From positions 62,001 through 126,000 of the forward strand of contig JAFKFL010000010.1 in NCBI GenBank assembly GCA_017308235.1: a DNA stretch of 64,000 nt, written 5' to 3'. The notes below the pieces were generated by a model. It did not search any database. It was not told the origin of the DNA and saw only the letters and a program-made list of their open reading frames with translations. Made by a program: the position numbers and the translations under genes. Positions within the stretch are counted from its first letter, which is position 1; every line of letters begins with the position of its first letter. The DNA is from Alphaproteobacteria bacterium (GTDB lineage: Bacteria > Pseudomonadota > Alphaproteobacteria > Reyranellales > Reyranellaceae). This document shows, piece after piece, positions 52,999 to 62,076 of this stretch.

Positions 52999-55181
52999 CA
53001 GGCTCCTTTCTTGAGATCTTGATTCATGAGCGGCAGCTCGCGGACGCGCTTGCCGGTCGCTCTGTAGATGCCGTTCAACACCGCGGGCGCCGCCACGGCA
53101 ATCGTAGGCTCGCCCACACCGCCCCAGAAATCGCCGGTCGGGACGATCACCGTATCGACGTCGGGCATCTCGTCCATGCGCATCACGTTGTAGCTGTCGA
53201 AGTTGGTCTGCTCGACGGCGCCGTCCTTCACGGTGATCCCACCGTAGAGCGCGGCCGATAGGCCATAGACGAACGAGCCCGCGACCTGGCGTTCGATCTG
53301 CGCCGGATTGACGGCGTGGCCGGGATCGGTGGCGGCGGTGATCTTGTGGACCTTGAGGATGCCGTCGCCACTCACCGAGACTTCGGCCACGGCCGCGACG
53401 TAGCTGCCATAGGCCATGACCTGGGAGATCCCATGGAAATGCCCTTCCGGCAAGGATTTGCCGTAGCCCGCCTTTTCGGCGGCAGCCTTGAGCACGGTGG
53501 CATTCTTGGGCTTCAGCATCTTGAGCCGGAACTCGAGCGGATCCTGCCCTGCCGCGTTGGCCAGCTCGTCCATGAAGCATTCCATGTAGACTGCATTCTG
53601 GTTCGCATTGACGCCACGCCAGAAACCCGCCGGCAGATGCGGGTTGCGCATCGCATGATCGATCAGAAGGTTCGGCACGTCGTAGCCGTACGCTGCTTCC
53701 GCGCCCCCTGGCAGGAAGCCCTGGAACACGACGTTGTCCTTGCCGTTCTGCAGGTTCTGCGGCGCCAACGACGCCAGGATCGATTGCCCCGAGATGCGGA
53801 CATGCAGGCCAACCAGCTTGCCGCTGGCATCCAACCCGCCCGTCAGTTTGCACATGGTGGTCGGATGATATTGATCGTGCGTCGTATCTTCTTCGCGCGA
53901 CCACACGAGCTTGACCGGCGTGCCTGGCATCTGCTTGGCGACCAGCACGGCCTGGCGCACGTAGTCGGCCCGGCCACGGCGACCGAAGCCGCCGCCCAGC
54001 ATCAGCTTGTGCACGTCGCACTTGGTGACCGGCAACTCGGCCGCTTCCGCCGCGGCCGCAAGGGCCGCCTCGCCGTTCTGCGTGCCGCACCACACCTCGC
54101 ACTTGTCCGGCGTGTAGAGTGCCGTGGCGTTCATGGGCTCCATCGTTCCATGGTACTGCCAAGGAAAGGCGTAGATGGCCTCGACCTTCTTCGCCGCGCC
54201 ATCGATCGCGGCCTGCGCGTCACCTGCCTTGTTGCCGATGAAGGCCTCGCTGGCGCCCAGCCCTTCCTTCAGCATCGCGGTGACGTCGTCCTGCTGCAGT
54301 TCGTTGAACTTGCCCATGTCCCATTGCACGGGAAGGGCCTCGAGAGCTGTGCGTGCGTTCCAGTAGGTGTCGGCGATGACCACGACGGCGTTGTCGTCGA
54401 TCGAGACGACCTTCTTCACGCCGTGCATCTTCTCGACCTTCGCAGCATCGAAGCTCTTGAGCTTGCCGCCAAACACGGGACAGGCCTTCACCGCCGCGAC
54501 CAGCATGCCGGGCAAGCGCATATCGATACCGTAGATCTGCTGGCCGGTGAGCTTGTCGTGCGTGTCGAGCCGCTTGACCGGCTTGCCGATCAACTTCCAG
54601 TCCTTCGGATCCTTGAGCGGAACCTGCTTCGGCGGGTCGAGCTTCGCTGCAGCCGCTGCGAGCTCGCCGTAGCGGAGCTTGCGGCCCGACGGCTTGTGCG
54701 TCACCACGCTTTCGGCCGCCGCGCATTCGCTCGCCGACACCTTCCATTCGGCTGCCGCCGCCGCGATCAGCATTTCGCGCGCCACGGCGCCGCCTTCACG
54801 CACATATTGCTGGCTGCTGCGGATGCCACGGCTGCCACCGGTCCCGAAATCCCGCCAGACGCGGTTTCGCCGGACATTCTCGCCTGGCGTCGGATACTCG
54901 GTCGTCACCTTGCTCCAATCGCACTCAAGCTCTTCGGCCACGAGCTGGGCGAGCCCGGTCAGCGTGCCCTGCCCCATCTCCGAACGGGCGATACGAATCA
55001 CCACCCGATCGTCCGGATGGATCACCACCCAGCAATTGATTTCCTTCACCTCGGCCGCTTCGGCCGAACCAGCGAAAGGAAGGCGCATGCCAAGAGAGAA
55101 ACTGCCAGCGGCGACCGTGCCGCTCACAAGGAAGCTGCGGCGGCCAAGCGGAGAGTGGCCAAACGAGGATTGGATCGTCAT
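52998..55181 (-). CDS. Xanthine dehydrogenase-family molybdopterin-binding subunit, Tat-exported
   Basis: A 727-residue molybdenum hydroxylase large subunit of the IorB type. It has a Tat signal (SPLGRRSFLVSGTVAAGSFSLG). Molybdopterin-site segments include GQGTLTGLAQLVAEELE, WQYHGTMEPMNATA, LGGGFGRRGRADYVRQAVLVAK, and near the end GGVGEPTIAVAAPAVLNGIYRATG with the conserved catalytic Glu. Such enzymes hydroxylate aldehydes or N-heterocycles with water and pass electrons through [2Fe-2S] clusters. It is co-translated with a [2Fe-2S] gene upstream and a cytochrome, FccB and sox genes downstream. A sulfur-compound substrate is therefore possible but unproven. Confidence 0.9.
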   Translation of the reverse strand: MTIQSSFGHSPLGRRSFLVSGTVAAGSFSLGMRLPFAGSAEAAEVKEINCWVVIHPDDRVVIRIARSEMGQGTLTGLAQLVAEELECDWSKVTTEYPTPGENVRRNRVWRDFGTGGSRGIRSSQQYVREGGAVAREMLIAAAAAEWKVSASECAAAESVVTHKPSGRKLRYGELAAAAAKLDPPKQVPLKDPKDWKLIGKPVKRLDTHDKLTGQQIYGIDMRLPGMLVAAVKACPVFGGKLKSFDAAKVEKMHGVKKVVSIDDNAVVVIADTYWNARTALEALPVQWDMGKFNELQQDDVTAMLKEGLGASEAFIGNKAGDAQAAIDGAAKKVEAIYAFPWQYHGTMEPMNATALYTPDKCEVWCGTQNGEAALAAAAEAAELPVTKCDVHKLMLGGGFGRRGRADYVRQAVLVAKQMPGTPVKLVWSREEDTTHDQYHPTTMCKLTGGLDASGKLVGLHVRISGQSILASLAPQNLQNGKDNVVFQGFLPGGAEAAYGYDVPNLLIDHAMRNPHLPAGFWRGVNANQNAVYMECFMDELANAAGQDPLEFRLKMLKPKNATVLKAAAEKAGYGKSLPEGHFHGISQVMAYGSYVAAVAEVSVSGDGILKVHKITAATDPGHAVNPAQIERQVAGSFVYGLSAALYGGITVKDGAVEQTNFDSYNVMRMDEMPDVDTVIVPTGDFWGGVGEPTIAVAAPAVLNGIYRATGKRVRELPLMNQDLKKGA

Positions 55182-55191
55182 GATGCTCTCC

Positions 55192-55641
55192 TCACGCCTT
55201 GGCCGCGGCATGAATCGCTTCGCGAACCTGCTTGTAGGTGCCGCAGCGGCAGATATTGGTCATCGCAGCATCGATGTCCGAATCGCTCGGCTGCGGCTTG
55301 GCGGCAAGCAGCGCCGTCGCGGCCATGATCATGCCGCTCTGGCAATAGCCGCATTGAGGCACATCGAGATCGAGCCAAGCCTGCTGGATCTTGTTCAACT
55401 TGCCGTTTTCGGCGAGGCCTTCGACGGTGATGATCTTCTTGCCGCCGACCGAGTTCAGCGGCACCTGGCAGGAGCGCGTGGCGACGCCATCGATATGGAC
55501 AGTGCAGGCGCCACATTGGGCGATGCCACAACCATACTTCGTGCCAGTGAGGCCGAGCGTGTCGCGCAGCACCCACAAAAGCGGCGTGCGCGGATCAGCG
55601 TTCGCCTGCAATGATTTCCCATTGACGTTCAGGACGGCCAT
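55192..55641 (-). CDS. [2Fe-2S]-binding subunit of a molybdenum hydroxylase (IorA/CoxS-like)
   Basis: A 149-residue protein with the plant-ferredoxin cluster C38-C43-C46...C58 ([15 protein letters not shown]) and the second cluster C97-C100...C131-C133 ([19 protein letters not shown]). This is the small subunit of a xanthine dehydrogenase-family enzyme. It begins the eight-gene sox-linked operon, 10 bp before the molybdenum subunit. No signal peptide is seen; the partner Tat signal probably exports it as a complex. Confidence 0.93.
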   Translation of the reverse strand: MAVLNVNGKSLQANADPRTPLLWVLRDTLGLTGTKYGCGIAQCGACTVHIDGVATRSCQVPLNSVGGKKIITVEGLAENGKLNKIQQAWLDLDVPQCGYCQSGMIMAATALLAAKPQPSDSDIDAAMTNICRCGTYKQVREAIHAAAKA

Positions 55642-55736
55642 GGCGGTCTCCATCGGCAGCGTTAGTTTGGGAGCGTTGTTCGGAAGCGGAAAAACGCTAG
55701 CGCGCGGAGACGTCGTCAAAAAGGCGCAGTGGCGCA

Positions 55737-55766
55737 TACGTGCTTCACAGCTACGTGTTTCACAGC
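55737..55766. promoter_or_regulatory. Tandem 15-bp repeats upstream of the sox-linked operon
   Basis: TACGTGCTTCACAGC at 55737-55751 and TACGTGTTTCACAGC at 55752-55766 are direct repeats with one mismatch and no gap. They lie about 95-125 bp upstream of the first operon gene. The 15-bp phasing suggests cooperative binding of a regulator, perhaps a SoxR-like ArsR protein. No such regulator is in the window. Confidence 0.55.
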
Positions 55767-55782
55767 CGCGTGAAGAGATTCA

Positions 55783-57108
55783 CTAAAGCGTCGCTGCAAA
55801 TACTCGCAGATAATTACCGCCCAGGAGCTTCGCGGTTTCTTCCGCATTGAACCGCGTGCGCAACGCCGCCGCGAGTTTCGGCAAGTCGGCGTAGCTCGGC
55901 ATCGTGCTGGGACCTACCAGGCCAAGCTGGTCCGTGCCGAGGCCGACATGATCGATGCCCGCGACATCGACCATTTTCGCAAATCCTTCCGCATAAGATT
56001 GGTAGGTGCCGAAGTACGCGTTCACCGGCCAGATTCCGATCACACCGCCCGTTGCAGCGATGGCACGGGCATGATCGGGCAGGATCCGTCGCGTCCACGG
56101 TACCGGCCGCTCGGTAAGAGAGGTGTGTGACAGCACGAGCGGTTTGGTGGTAACTGCGGCCGCCTTCTTCACAAGTGCATAGGTGCCATGCGCTACATCG
56201 ACGACGATGCCGAGCTTGTTGCAGCGCCGGATCACGTCGGCACCGAACGCCGTTAGGCCGTCGTGGACCGCGGGCTCGGTCTGGATGTCGCCCAGCTCAT
56301 TCGGTCGGTAGTGGGTGAGCTGCAGATGGCGAAGCTGCCATTTCTCGTAGGCCTCGTCGAGGCGCTCGATATGGCCTTCAAGGAAATCAGCACCTTCCGA
56401 CGACACGATGACCGATGGCTGAGCCGATCGTGCCTTACGCAAATCCGCCGACGTTTTGATGATAGGCAATCCCTGCTCGCGCGCCAGAATGTGCAAAGCC
56501 TCGAAGCCTCGCCAACTGAAGTCGAACAGCTCTCCGGGCGAGGGATCGCGGCTCGGTCGCAGGCGGCCGTCGGTGAGGGTGATGGTCGGTGAGTCCGCCA
56601 CGATGGCGAGGCAAATCGTCGACAGGCCACCTTGACGCATCGGGTCGGCAACAGCCGAGAATTTACCGCGGCCCCAAGTCATACGAAGCAGGTTGCCGGC
56701 ATGGCTGTGCATGTCGATGGCGGTGCCGTCGAGTGTCTGTGCCGTCGCTGTCGCCGGGAGGCAGAAGATCGGACTGGCCGCTAGCAGCGTCCGGCGTGTG
56801 AGGCCGATCCGTCGCGCGCCGTGCAGCTGGTAGCGCCAGCCAGCCGGATCGTCGCGCTGAACACGCCACATGCCAGAAAGGCGCAGCGCCGTATTGCCGA
56901 ACTCGATCTCCTGCTCGGCGCTGACCTCGACAACGGCCAGCGGATTGGCGGGGAGACAGCCCGCGCAGCAGCCGGGCTCGCCGGTCAGCAGGAAATAGTC
57001 GGCCGTCCGCACCGGCAGGGCGGTATTGGGCCAGCCGACGAATTCTACTGTTTTGCCGTCGGCATCATCGGCTCGCGGCGTTCCAAGATCATGCCAGGAA
57101 AGCCGCAT
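55783..57108 (-). CDS. Membrane dipeptidase-like protein with extra N-terminal Cys-rich domain
   Basis: A 441-residue protein of two parts. Residues 1-100 resemble a DUF3299-like metal or redox domain (PGCCAGCLPANPLAVVEV, with Cys47, 48 and 51). Then comes a Tat-like segment (LTRRTLLAASPIFCLPATATAQ, about 103-124), and then a peptidase M19 (renal dipeptidase) domain with DMHSHAG, VVDVAHGTYALVKKA, VLSHTS and HVGLGTDQLG. A normal M19 protein would start at the Tat-like segment, so this looks like a fusion; the internal segment may act as a signal anchor. I found no start codon directly at the segment. It follows the redoxin gene by 8 bp, and AGAGG precedes the ATG at 57108. Confidence 0.8.
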   Translation of the reverse strand: MRLSWHDLGTPRADDADGKTVEFVGWPNTALPVRTADYFLLTGEPGCCAGCLPANPLAVVEVSAEQEIEFGNTALRLSGMWRVQRDDPAGWRYQLHGARRIGLTRRTLLAASPIFCLPATATAQTLDGTAIDMHSHAGNLLRMTWGRGKFSAVADPMRQGGLSTICLAIVADSPTITLTDGRLRPSRDPSPGELFDFSWRGFEALHILAREQGLPIIKTSADLRKARSAQPSVIVSSEGADFLEGHIERLDEAYEKWQLRHLQLTHYRPNELGDIQTEPAVHDGLTAFGADVIRRCNKLGIVVDVAHGTYALVKKAAAVTTKPLVLSHTSLTERPVPWTRRILPDHARAIAATGGVIGIWPVNAYFGTYQSYAEGFAKMVDVAGIDHVGLGTDQLGLVGPSTMPSYADLPKLAAALRTRFNAEETAKLLGGNYLRVFAATL

Positions 57109-57116
57109 CGGGCCTC

Positions 57117-58175
57117 TTACAGCTTGGGCGGCGGATAATAGGGTCGATCGCCCAGAGCTTGCACGCGTTTCCAGAAGTCCGGCCCCGATGCCTTGCCAAC
57201 CTCGTCGAGGTCGGCTGCCTGCCGCCACATGCTCCAGGAGTCCGGATGCAGCCGGCTTGCCTCGGCAAGCTGCCGGTCACCTTCGGCGGTGCGGTCATTG
57301 GCGCGCAGCCACACGCCAAGCCGGAAGCGGGCATGGGCTTCGGCAATCTCCGGCGTGACCCTGGGCAGCGCCTTGCGCGCAGCATCGGCCGACAGCGCGT
57401 GCTTGCCGGTATTCACCCAGGCCCGCACCGCATCGAGATAGGCCTGACGCGCAGCAAGCCGCTCGGCTTGGTCCTCGGGCGACATCGTGCGTGTCTTGAG
57501 ATCCATGCGCCGGAAGTGATCGGTCGAGCCCGCTGTCTCGGGCGGCCGCGCGATGCGGCCCTGCTCGTCGATCCAGATCGCTTGCGGCACATTCACGAGG
57601 TTGTAGAGATCGCTCAGCCGATGATCGGTATCGATCAGTTGCCAGTAGCTCGACTTCGCCTGCTCGATCCAGGGTCGCGCATGCTCGGCGCCACGGCTTT
57701 CTTCCGCCACGGCCACCACCATAAAGCCCTTGTTCTTTAGTTCATCGTAGAGGTGCTGCCACACGGGCAAGTCAAAACGGCACCCTCACCAACTGGCCCA
57801 GGTGGCGAGGAATACCTTCTTGCCGCGCAGCGCCGAGAGAGTGCGCGGCACGCCATCGACATCGGGCAAGGTGAAGTCGGGCGCTTCGAGCCCCTCGAGC
57901 ACGGCGTTGCGCTCGTCCGCCGGCGCGCCCAGTGCCCAGACGTCACGCGTGTCGCTCGCGATGACCGGACCGCCGAGCTTCTGCCAGAAGGCCGCGAGGT
58001 CGAGTTCGCTCGTGCCAACCGCCGAAGCCGGCAGCGGCACGCATACATCGGCGCGGCACATGCCCTCGGGTTTCAGCGTCCAACCGGTGGCCTTTTCGGC
58101 ATCGGTCGCACTCATCCAGAGGCCGTCATGGGAGGCGACCTCGTGCTCAGCGGTGGAAGTCAGAATCCGTGTCAT
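57117..58175 (-). CDS. ResA-like thioredoxin-fold selenoprotein with WAxxUGC motif (TGA = Sec at 57786-57788)
   Basis: A 352-residue reading frame with a single in-frame TGA at codon 130. The upstream part runs to APDFTLPDVDGVPRTLSALRGKKVFLATWASW, and the frame continues as GCRFDLPVWQHLYDELKNKGF, VAVAEESRGAEHARPWIE, NVPQAIWIDEQGRI and a helical C-terminus. The site reads W-A-S-W-U-G-C, exactly where a ResA/TlpA-type thioredoxin has its redox Cys. I recall a RefSeq family named 'ResA-like WAxxUGC motif (seleno)protein', which fits. The frame after the TGA is fully intact, so a decayed pseudogene is less likely. The start is the ATG at 58175. The gene leads directly into the dipeptidase-like gene. 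No selA, selB or selC is in the window. A nonsense mutation or sequencing error cannot be excluded. Confidence 0.78.
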
Positions 58176-58244
58176 GGGCAAAGCGAAGCACCTTTCCGCG
58201 ATCACGGAAAGGGCTTCCGCAGAGCCCGGCGCCACAAAAATCTG

Positions 58245-59876
58245 TTACTTCGGCACCGAGATCGTCACTTCCTTCGAGGTGATGAACTCGAGCAGGGCGG
58301 GCACGCCCTTGCGGGTCTGCTCAATGCCGCGCTGGATGGCGGGGACGATATCTTCGGGCTTGGTCACGCGCTCGCCGTAGCCGCCGAAGGCGCGCGCCAT
58401 GGCGGCGTAGTCGCCGGAGATGTCGGTGGAGCGGAACTTCTCGGTGGAGACCTGCATGATGTGTAGATCGATCGCCATCGAGAAGTCGTTGAGCAGGATC
58501 GACAGGATCGGAATGCGCTCGCGCACCGCCGTTTCGAAATCCATGCCGGTGAAACCGATGGCCGCATCACCCCAGACATTGATGCAAAGCTTGTCCGGGC
58601 AGGCGAGCTTGGCACCCATCGCCAGCCCCAACCCATAGCCTAGCTGGGTGGTCTTGCCCCAGCCGATGTAGGTGTGTGGCGCCTTGGTCTTCCAGAACGG
58701 CGAGAGCTGGTCGCGCGGGCTGCCGGCATCGTGGGTGATGATGGTGTTGGCAATATCCACCGTGTGCTGCAGATCCCACAGCACGCGATAGGGGTTGAGC
58801 GGCGCGTCCCCGTTCTTGAGCTTGGGCAACCACTCCTTCAGCCAATCGCCTTCGATCTGCTTGATCTCGGCCGTCACCGCTGCTGCGTCGCGCTTGGTGG
58901 CACCGGCTGCCTTGCAAGCGGCGACCAGAGCGGCAAGCGTCAGCTTCGCATCGCCCACCAGCCCGTGTTTGATCTTCACGTCCTTGTTGAGGTGCGCCGG
59001 ATCGAGCGTGGCGTGAATGATGGTCTTGCCCTGCGGCATCGAGATGCCGAAGTTGGTCTCGGTGAAGGAGCAACCGACTCCCAGGATCACGTCGGAACGA
59101 TCGAGGAAGCTTCGGACGGCCTTCGGATAGGCGCGACCGCCCGAGCCCAGCGCCAGCGGATGGGTCTCATCAAAACTGCTCTTGCCTTCGAGGCTGGTGC
59201 AGACCGGGATCGCCAGCAGCTCGGCCAGCTCCTTCAGCTCGGCATAGGCCTCGGCCCAATGCACGCCCTGCCCGGCATAAATGACAGGCCGCTTGGCCGC
59301 CATCAGTACCTGCGCCGCCTGTTTCACCGCCGCTGGGTCAGGGCCGTATTTCGTGACGACGACCGGCTCGTAGGGCAGCGGATCGGGAGCATCCTCGGCA
59401 TAGACGTCGGCCGGCAGCTCGACGATCACGGGAGAGCCGCGGCCGTTGCGCAGCAGGCTGAAGGCGCGGCGCATGATGTTGGCCACCTCCTTGCCCGAGG
59501 TCACCGGTTCGCAATGCTTGGCGACATGCGCCATGGCGAGTGTCGAATTGAAGTTGGGCGGCACGTGCGCAATACGGCGCGGATAGCCCTGCGGGATCAC
59601 CAGGAGCGGGATCGATTCGCCGAAGGCCTGGGCCACACCGCCGTAGGCATTCTCCGAGCCCGGACCGCTTTGCATGCAGAACACGCCCATCTTGCGGCCT
59701 TTGGTGAGGCGCGACATGGCATCGGCCATGTGCAGGCCGATACGCTCCTGGCGCACGATGATCGGCCGGATGTCGACTGCGGCACAGGCCTCGATCAGAT
59801 GATTGACCGGATAGGCGAAGAGATATTCGACGCCCTCTTTCTTCAGGATGTCGGCGATCGCCGGGCCGGTCTTCAT
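58245..59876 (-). CDS. Thiamine-diphosphate-requiring enzyme (acetolactate synthase-like)
   Basis: A 543-residue TDP enzyme. The N-terminal Glu site is in IIVRQERIGLHMADAMSRLTKGRKMGVFCMQSGPGSENAYGGVAQAFGES, the central domain has PVIYAGQGVHWAEAY, and the C-terminal TDP motif is INVWGDAAIGFTGMDFETAVRERIPILSILLNDFSMA, with GD at its start and N near the end. It acts on a 2-oxo acid or an acyl-CoA; relatives include oxalyl-CoA and sulfopyruvate-type decarboxylases. It lies 69 bp upstream of the selenoprotein gene on the same strand and 32 bp downstream of the VWA gene. Its place in the sulfur cluster is unclear. Confidence 0.9.
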   Translation of the reverse strand: MKTGPAIADILKKEGVEYLFAYPVNHLIEACAAVDIRPIIVRQERIGLHMADAMSRLTKGRKMGVFCMQSGPGSENAYGGVAQAFGESIPLLVIPQGYPRRIAHVPPNFNSTLAMAHVAKHCEPVTSGKEVANIMRRAFSLLRNGRGSPVIVELPADVYAEDAPDPLPYEPVVVTKYGPDPAAVKQAAQVLMAAKRPVIYAGQGVHWAEAYAELKELAELLAIPVCTSLEGKSSFDETHPLALGSGGRAYPKAVRSFLDRSDVILGVGCSFTETNFGISMPQGKTIIHATLDPAHLNKDVKIKHGLVGDAKLTLAALVAACKAAGATKRDAAAVTAEIKQIEGDWLKEWLPKLKNGDAPLNPYRVLWDLQHTVDIANTIITHDAGSPRDQLSPFWKTKAPHTYIGWGKTTQLGYGLGLAMGAKLACPDKLCINVWGDAAIGFTGMDFETAVRERIPILSILLNDFSMAIDLHIMQVSTEKFRSTDISGDYAAMARAFGGYGERVTKPEDIVPAIQRGIEQTRKGVPALLEFITSKEVTISVPK

Positions 59877-59908
59877 CTTGGGGTCCTCCTATGGCGGGAT
59901 GCTGCCCG

Positions 59909-61090
59909 CTATTTGTTGAGTTCCTTCATCGCGCTGTCGAGGCCGCCCAGGGTGAGCGGGAACATGCGGCTGGAAGTGAGCTGCTGCAGGAGCTGGATCG
60001 AGGGCGTGTAACTCCAATGCCGCTCCGGCACCGGATTGAGCCAGACCATGCTGCGATAGGTATCGGCCATGCGCTGCATCCAGACCTGGCCCGCCTCCTC
60101 GTTCCAGTGCTCGACGGAGCCACCGGGATAGGCGATCTCGTAGGGGCTCATCGACGCATCGCCGACGAAGATCACCTTGTAGTCAGGCGGATAGGTGTGC
60201 AGGAGCTGCGCGGTCGAGAAGGTATCGACGTGGCGGCGGCGATTGTCCTTCCACAGCTTCTCGTAGAGGCAGTTGTGGAAGTAGAAGAATTCGAGGTGCT
60301 TGAATTCGGTGCGCGCCGCCGAGAACAGCTCCTCGCAGACGCGGATGTGAGCGTCCATCGAGCCGCCGATGTCGAACAGCAACAGGAGCTTCACCTTGTT
60401 GCGCCGCTCGGGGATCATCTTGATGTCGAGATAGCCTGCGTTGCGCGCCGTCGAGCGGATCGTGTCGGGCATGTCGAGCTCGATCTCGGCGCCCTCGCGC
60501 GCGAACTTGCGCAGCCGGCGCAGCGCGATCTTGATGTTGCGCGTGCCGATCTCGACCGTGTCGTCCAGGTTCTTGTATTCGCGCTTGTCCCAGACCTTGA
60601 CGGCGCGGCCCTCGCGGTTCTTGTCCTGGCCGATGCGCACACCTTCGGGGTTGAAGCCGTAGGCGCCGAACGGCGAGGTACCGGCCGTGCCGATCCACTT
60701 GCTGCCGCCCTGGTGGCGCTTCTGCTGTTCCTCGAGACGCTTCTTCAGCGTCTCCATCAGCTTCTCCCAGCCGCCCATCGCCTCGATCTGCTTCTTTTCC
60801 TCCTCGGTCAGAAGCTTCTCGGCGAGCTTGCGCAGCCACTCCTCGGGAATCTCGGCCGTCGTGCCCTCGCCCGCCGGCGCCTCCAGCCCCTTGAAGATAT
60901 GGCCGAACACGCGGTCGAACTTGTCGAGGTTACGCTCGTCTTTCACCAGCACCGCGCGAGAGAGATAGTAGAACTCGTCGACGCTGTAGTCGGCGACGCC
61001 TTTGTCCATCGCCTCCATCAGCGCCAGATACTCCTTGATGGAGACCGGCACCTTGGCCTGTCGCAGTTCGAGGAAGAAGTTCACGAACAT
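59909..61090 (-). CDS. VWA domain-containing protein, CoxE-like
   Basis: A 393-residue protein. The N-terminal helical region FVNFFLELRQAKVPVSIKEYLALMEAMDKG is typical of the CoxE group, a charged linker comes next, and the C-terminal VWA domain has the MIDAS start LLLFDIGGSMDAH (D240, G242, S244). It pairs with the MoxR ATPase gene 18 bp upstream. CoxD/CoxE pairs mature the active site of CO dehydrogenase, a molybdenum hydroxylase. Here the pair is about 5 kb upstream of a molybdenum hydroxylase, on the same strand, so a similar maturation role is likely. Confidence 0.88.
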   Translation of the reverse strand: MFVNFFLELRQAKVPVSIKEYLALMEAMDKGVADYSVDEFYYLSRAVLVKDERNLDKFDRVFGHIFKGLEAPAGEGTTAEIPEEWLRKLAEKLLTEEEKKQIEAMGGWEKLMETLKKRLEEQQKRHQGGSKWIGTAGTSPFGAYGFNPEGVRIGQDKNREGRAVKVWDKREYKNLDDTVEIGTRNIKIALRRLRKFAREGAEIELDMPDTIRSTARNAGYLDIKMIPERRNKVKLLLLFDIGGSMDAHIRVCEELFSAARTEFKHLEFFYFHNCLYEKLWKDNRRRHVDTFSTAQLLHTYPPDYKVIFVGDASMSPYEIAYPGGSVEHWNEEAGQVWMQRMADTYRSMVWLNPVPERHWSYTPSIQLLQQLTSSRMFPLTLGGLDSAMKELNK

Positions 61091-61108
61091 CGCGTGATTC
61101 CTCTTGGG

Positions 61109-61957
<849 letters not shown>

Positions 61958-62076
61958 GATGCAAAATCCAGGTTTCGTTCAGGTGCCTGCGCCACCCTAG
62001 AGACCGCCCCTACCGCCAGCAAGGCCACGGAGCCGGCGTCGCCCCGTAGACTGGACCTCCGTCCGGGCAACGAAAC

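Noticed and set aside
52999..54162. Extension of the small cytochrome frame back to 54162
   Set aside because: It runs within the molybdenum-subunit gene. The signal peptide starting at 52998 marks the true N-terminus.
53316..55328. Plus-strand open frame of 670 codons opposite the molybdenum subunit
   Set aside because: Antisense shadow: no family signature, and the minus strand encodes a clear molybdenum hydroxylase with intact motifs.
57117..57770. A separate 217-residue gene starting at the ATG or GTG after the TGA
   Set aside because: It would lack the beta strand and active site of the thioredoxin fold and has no ribosome site. The upstream frame joins it exactly in register.
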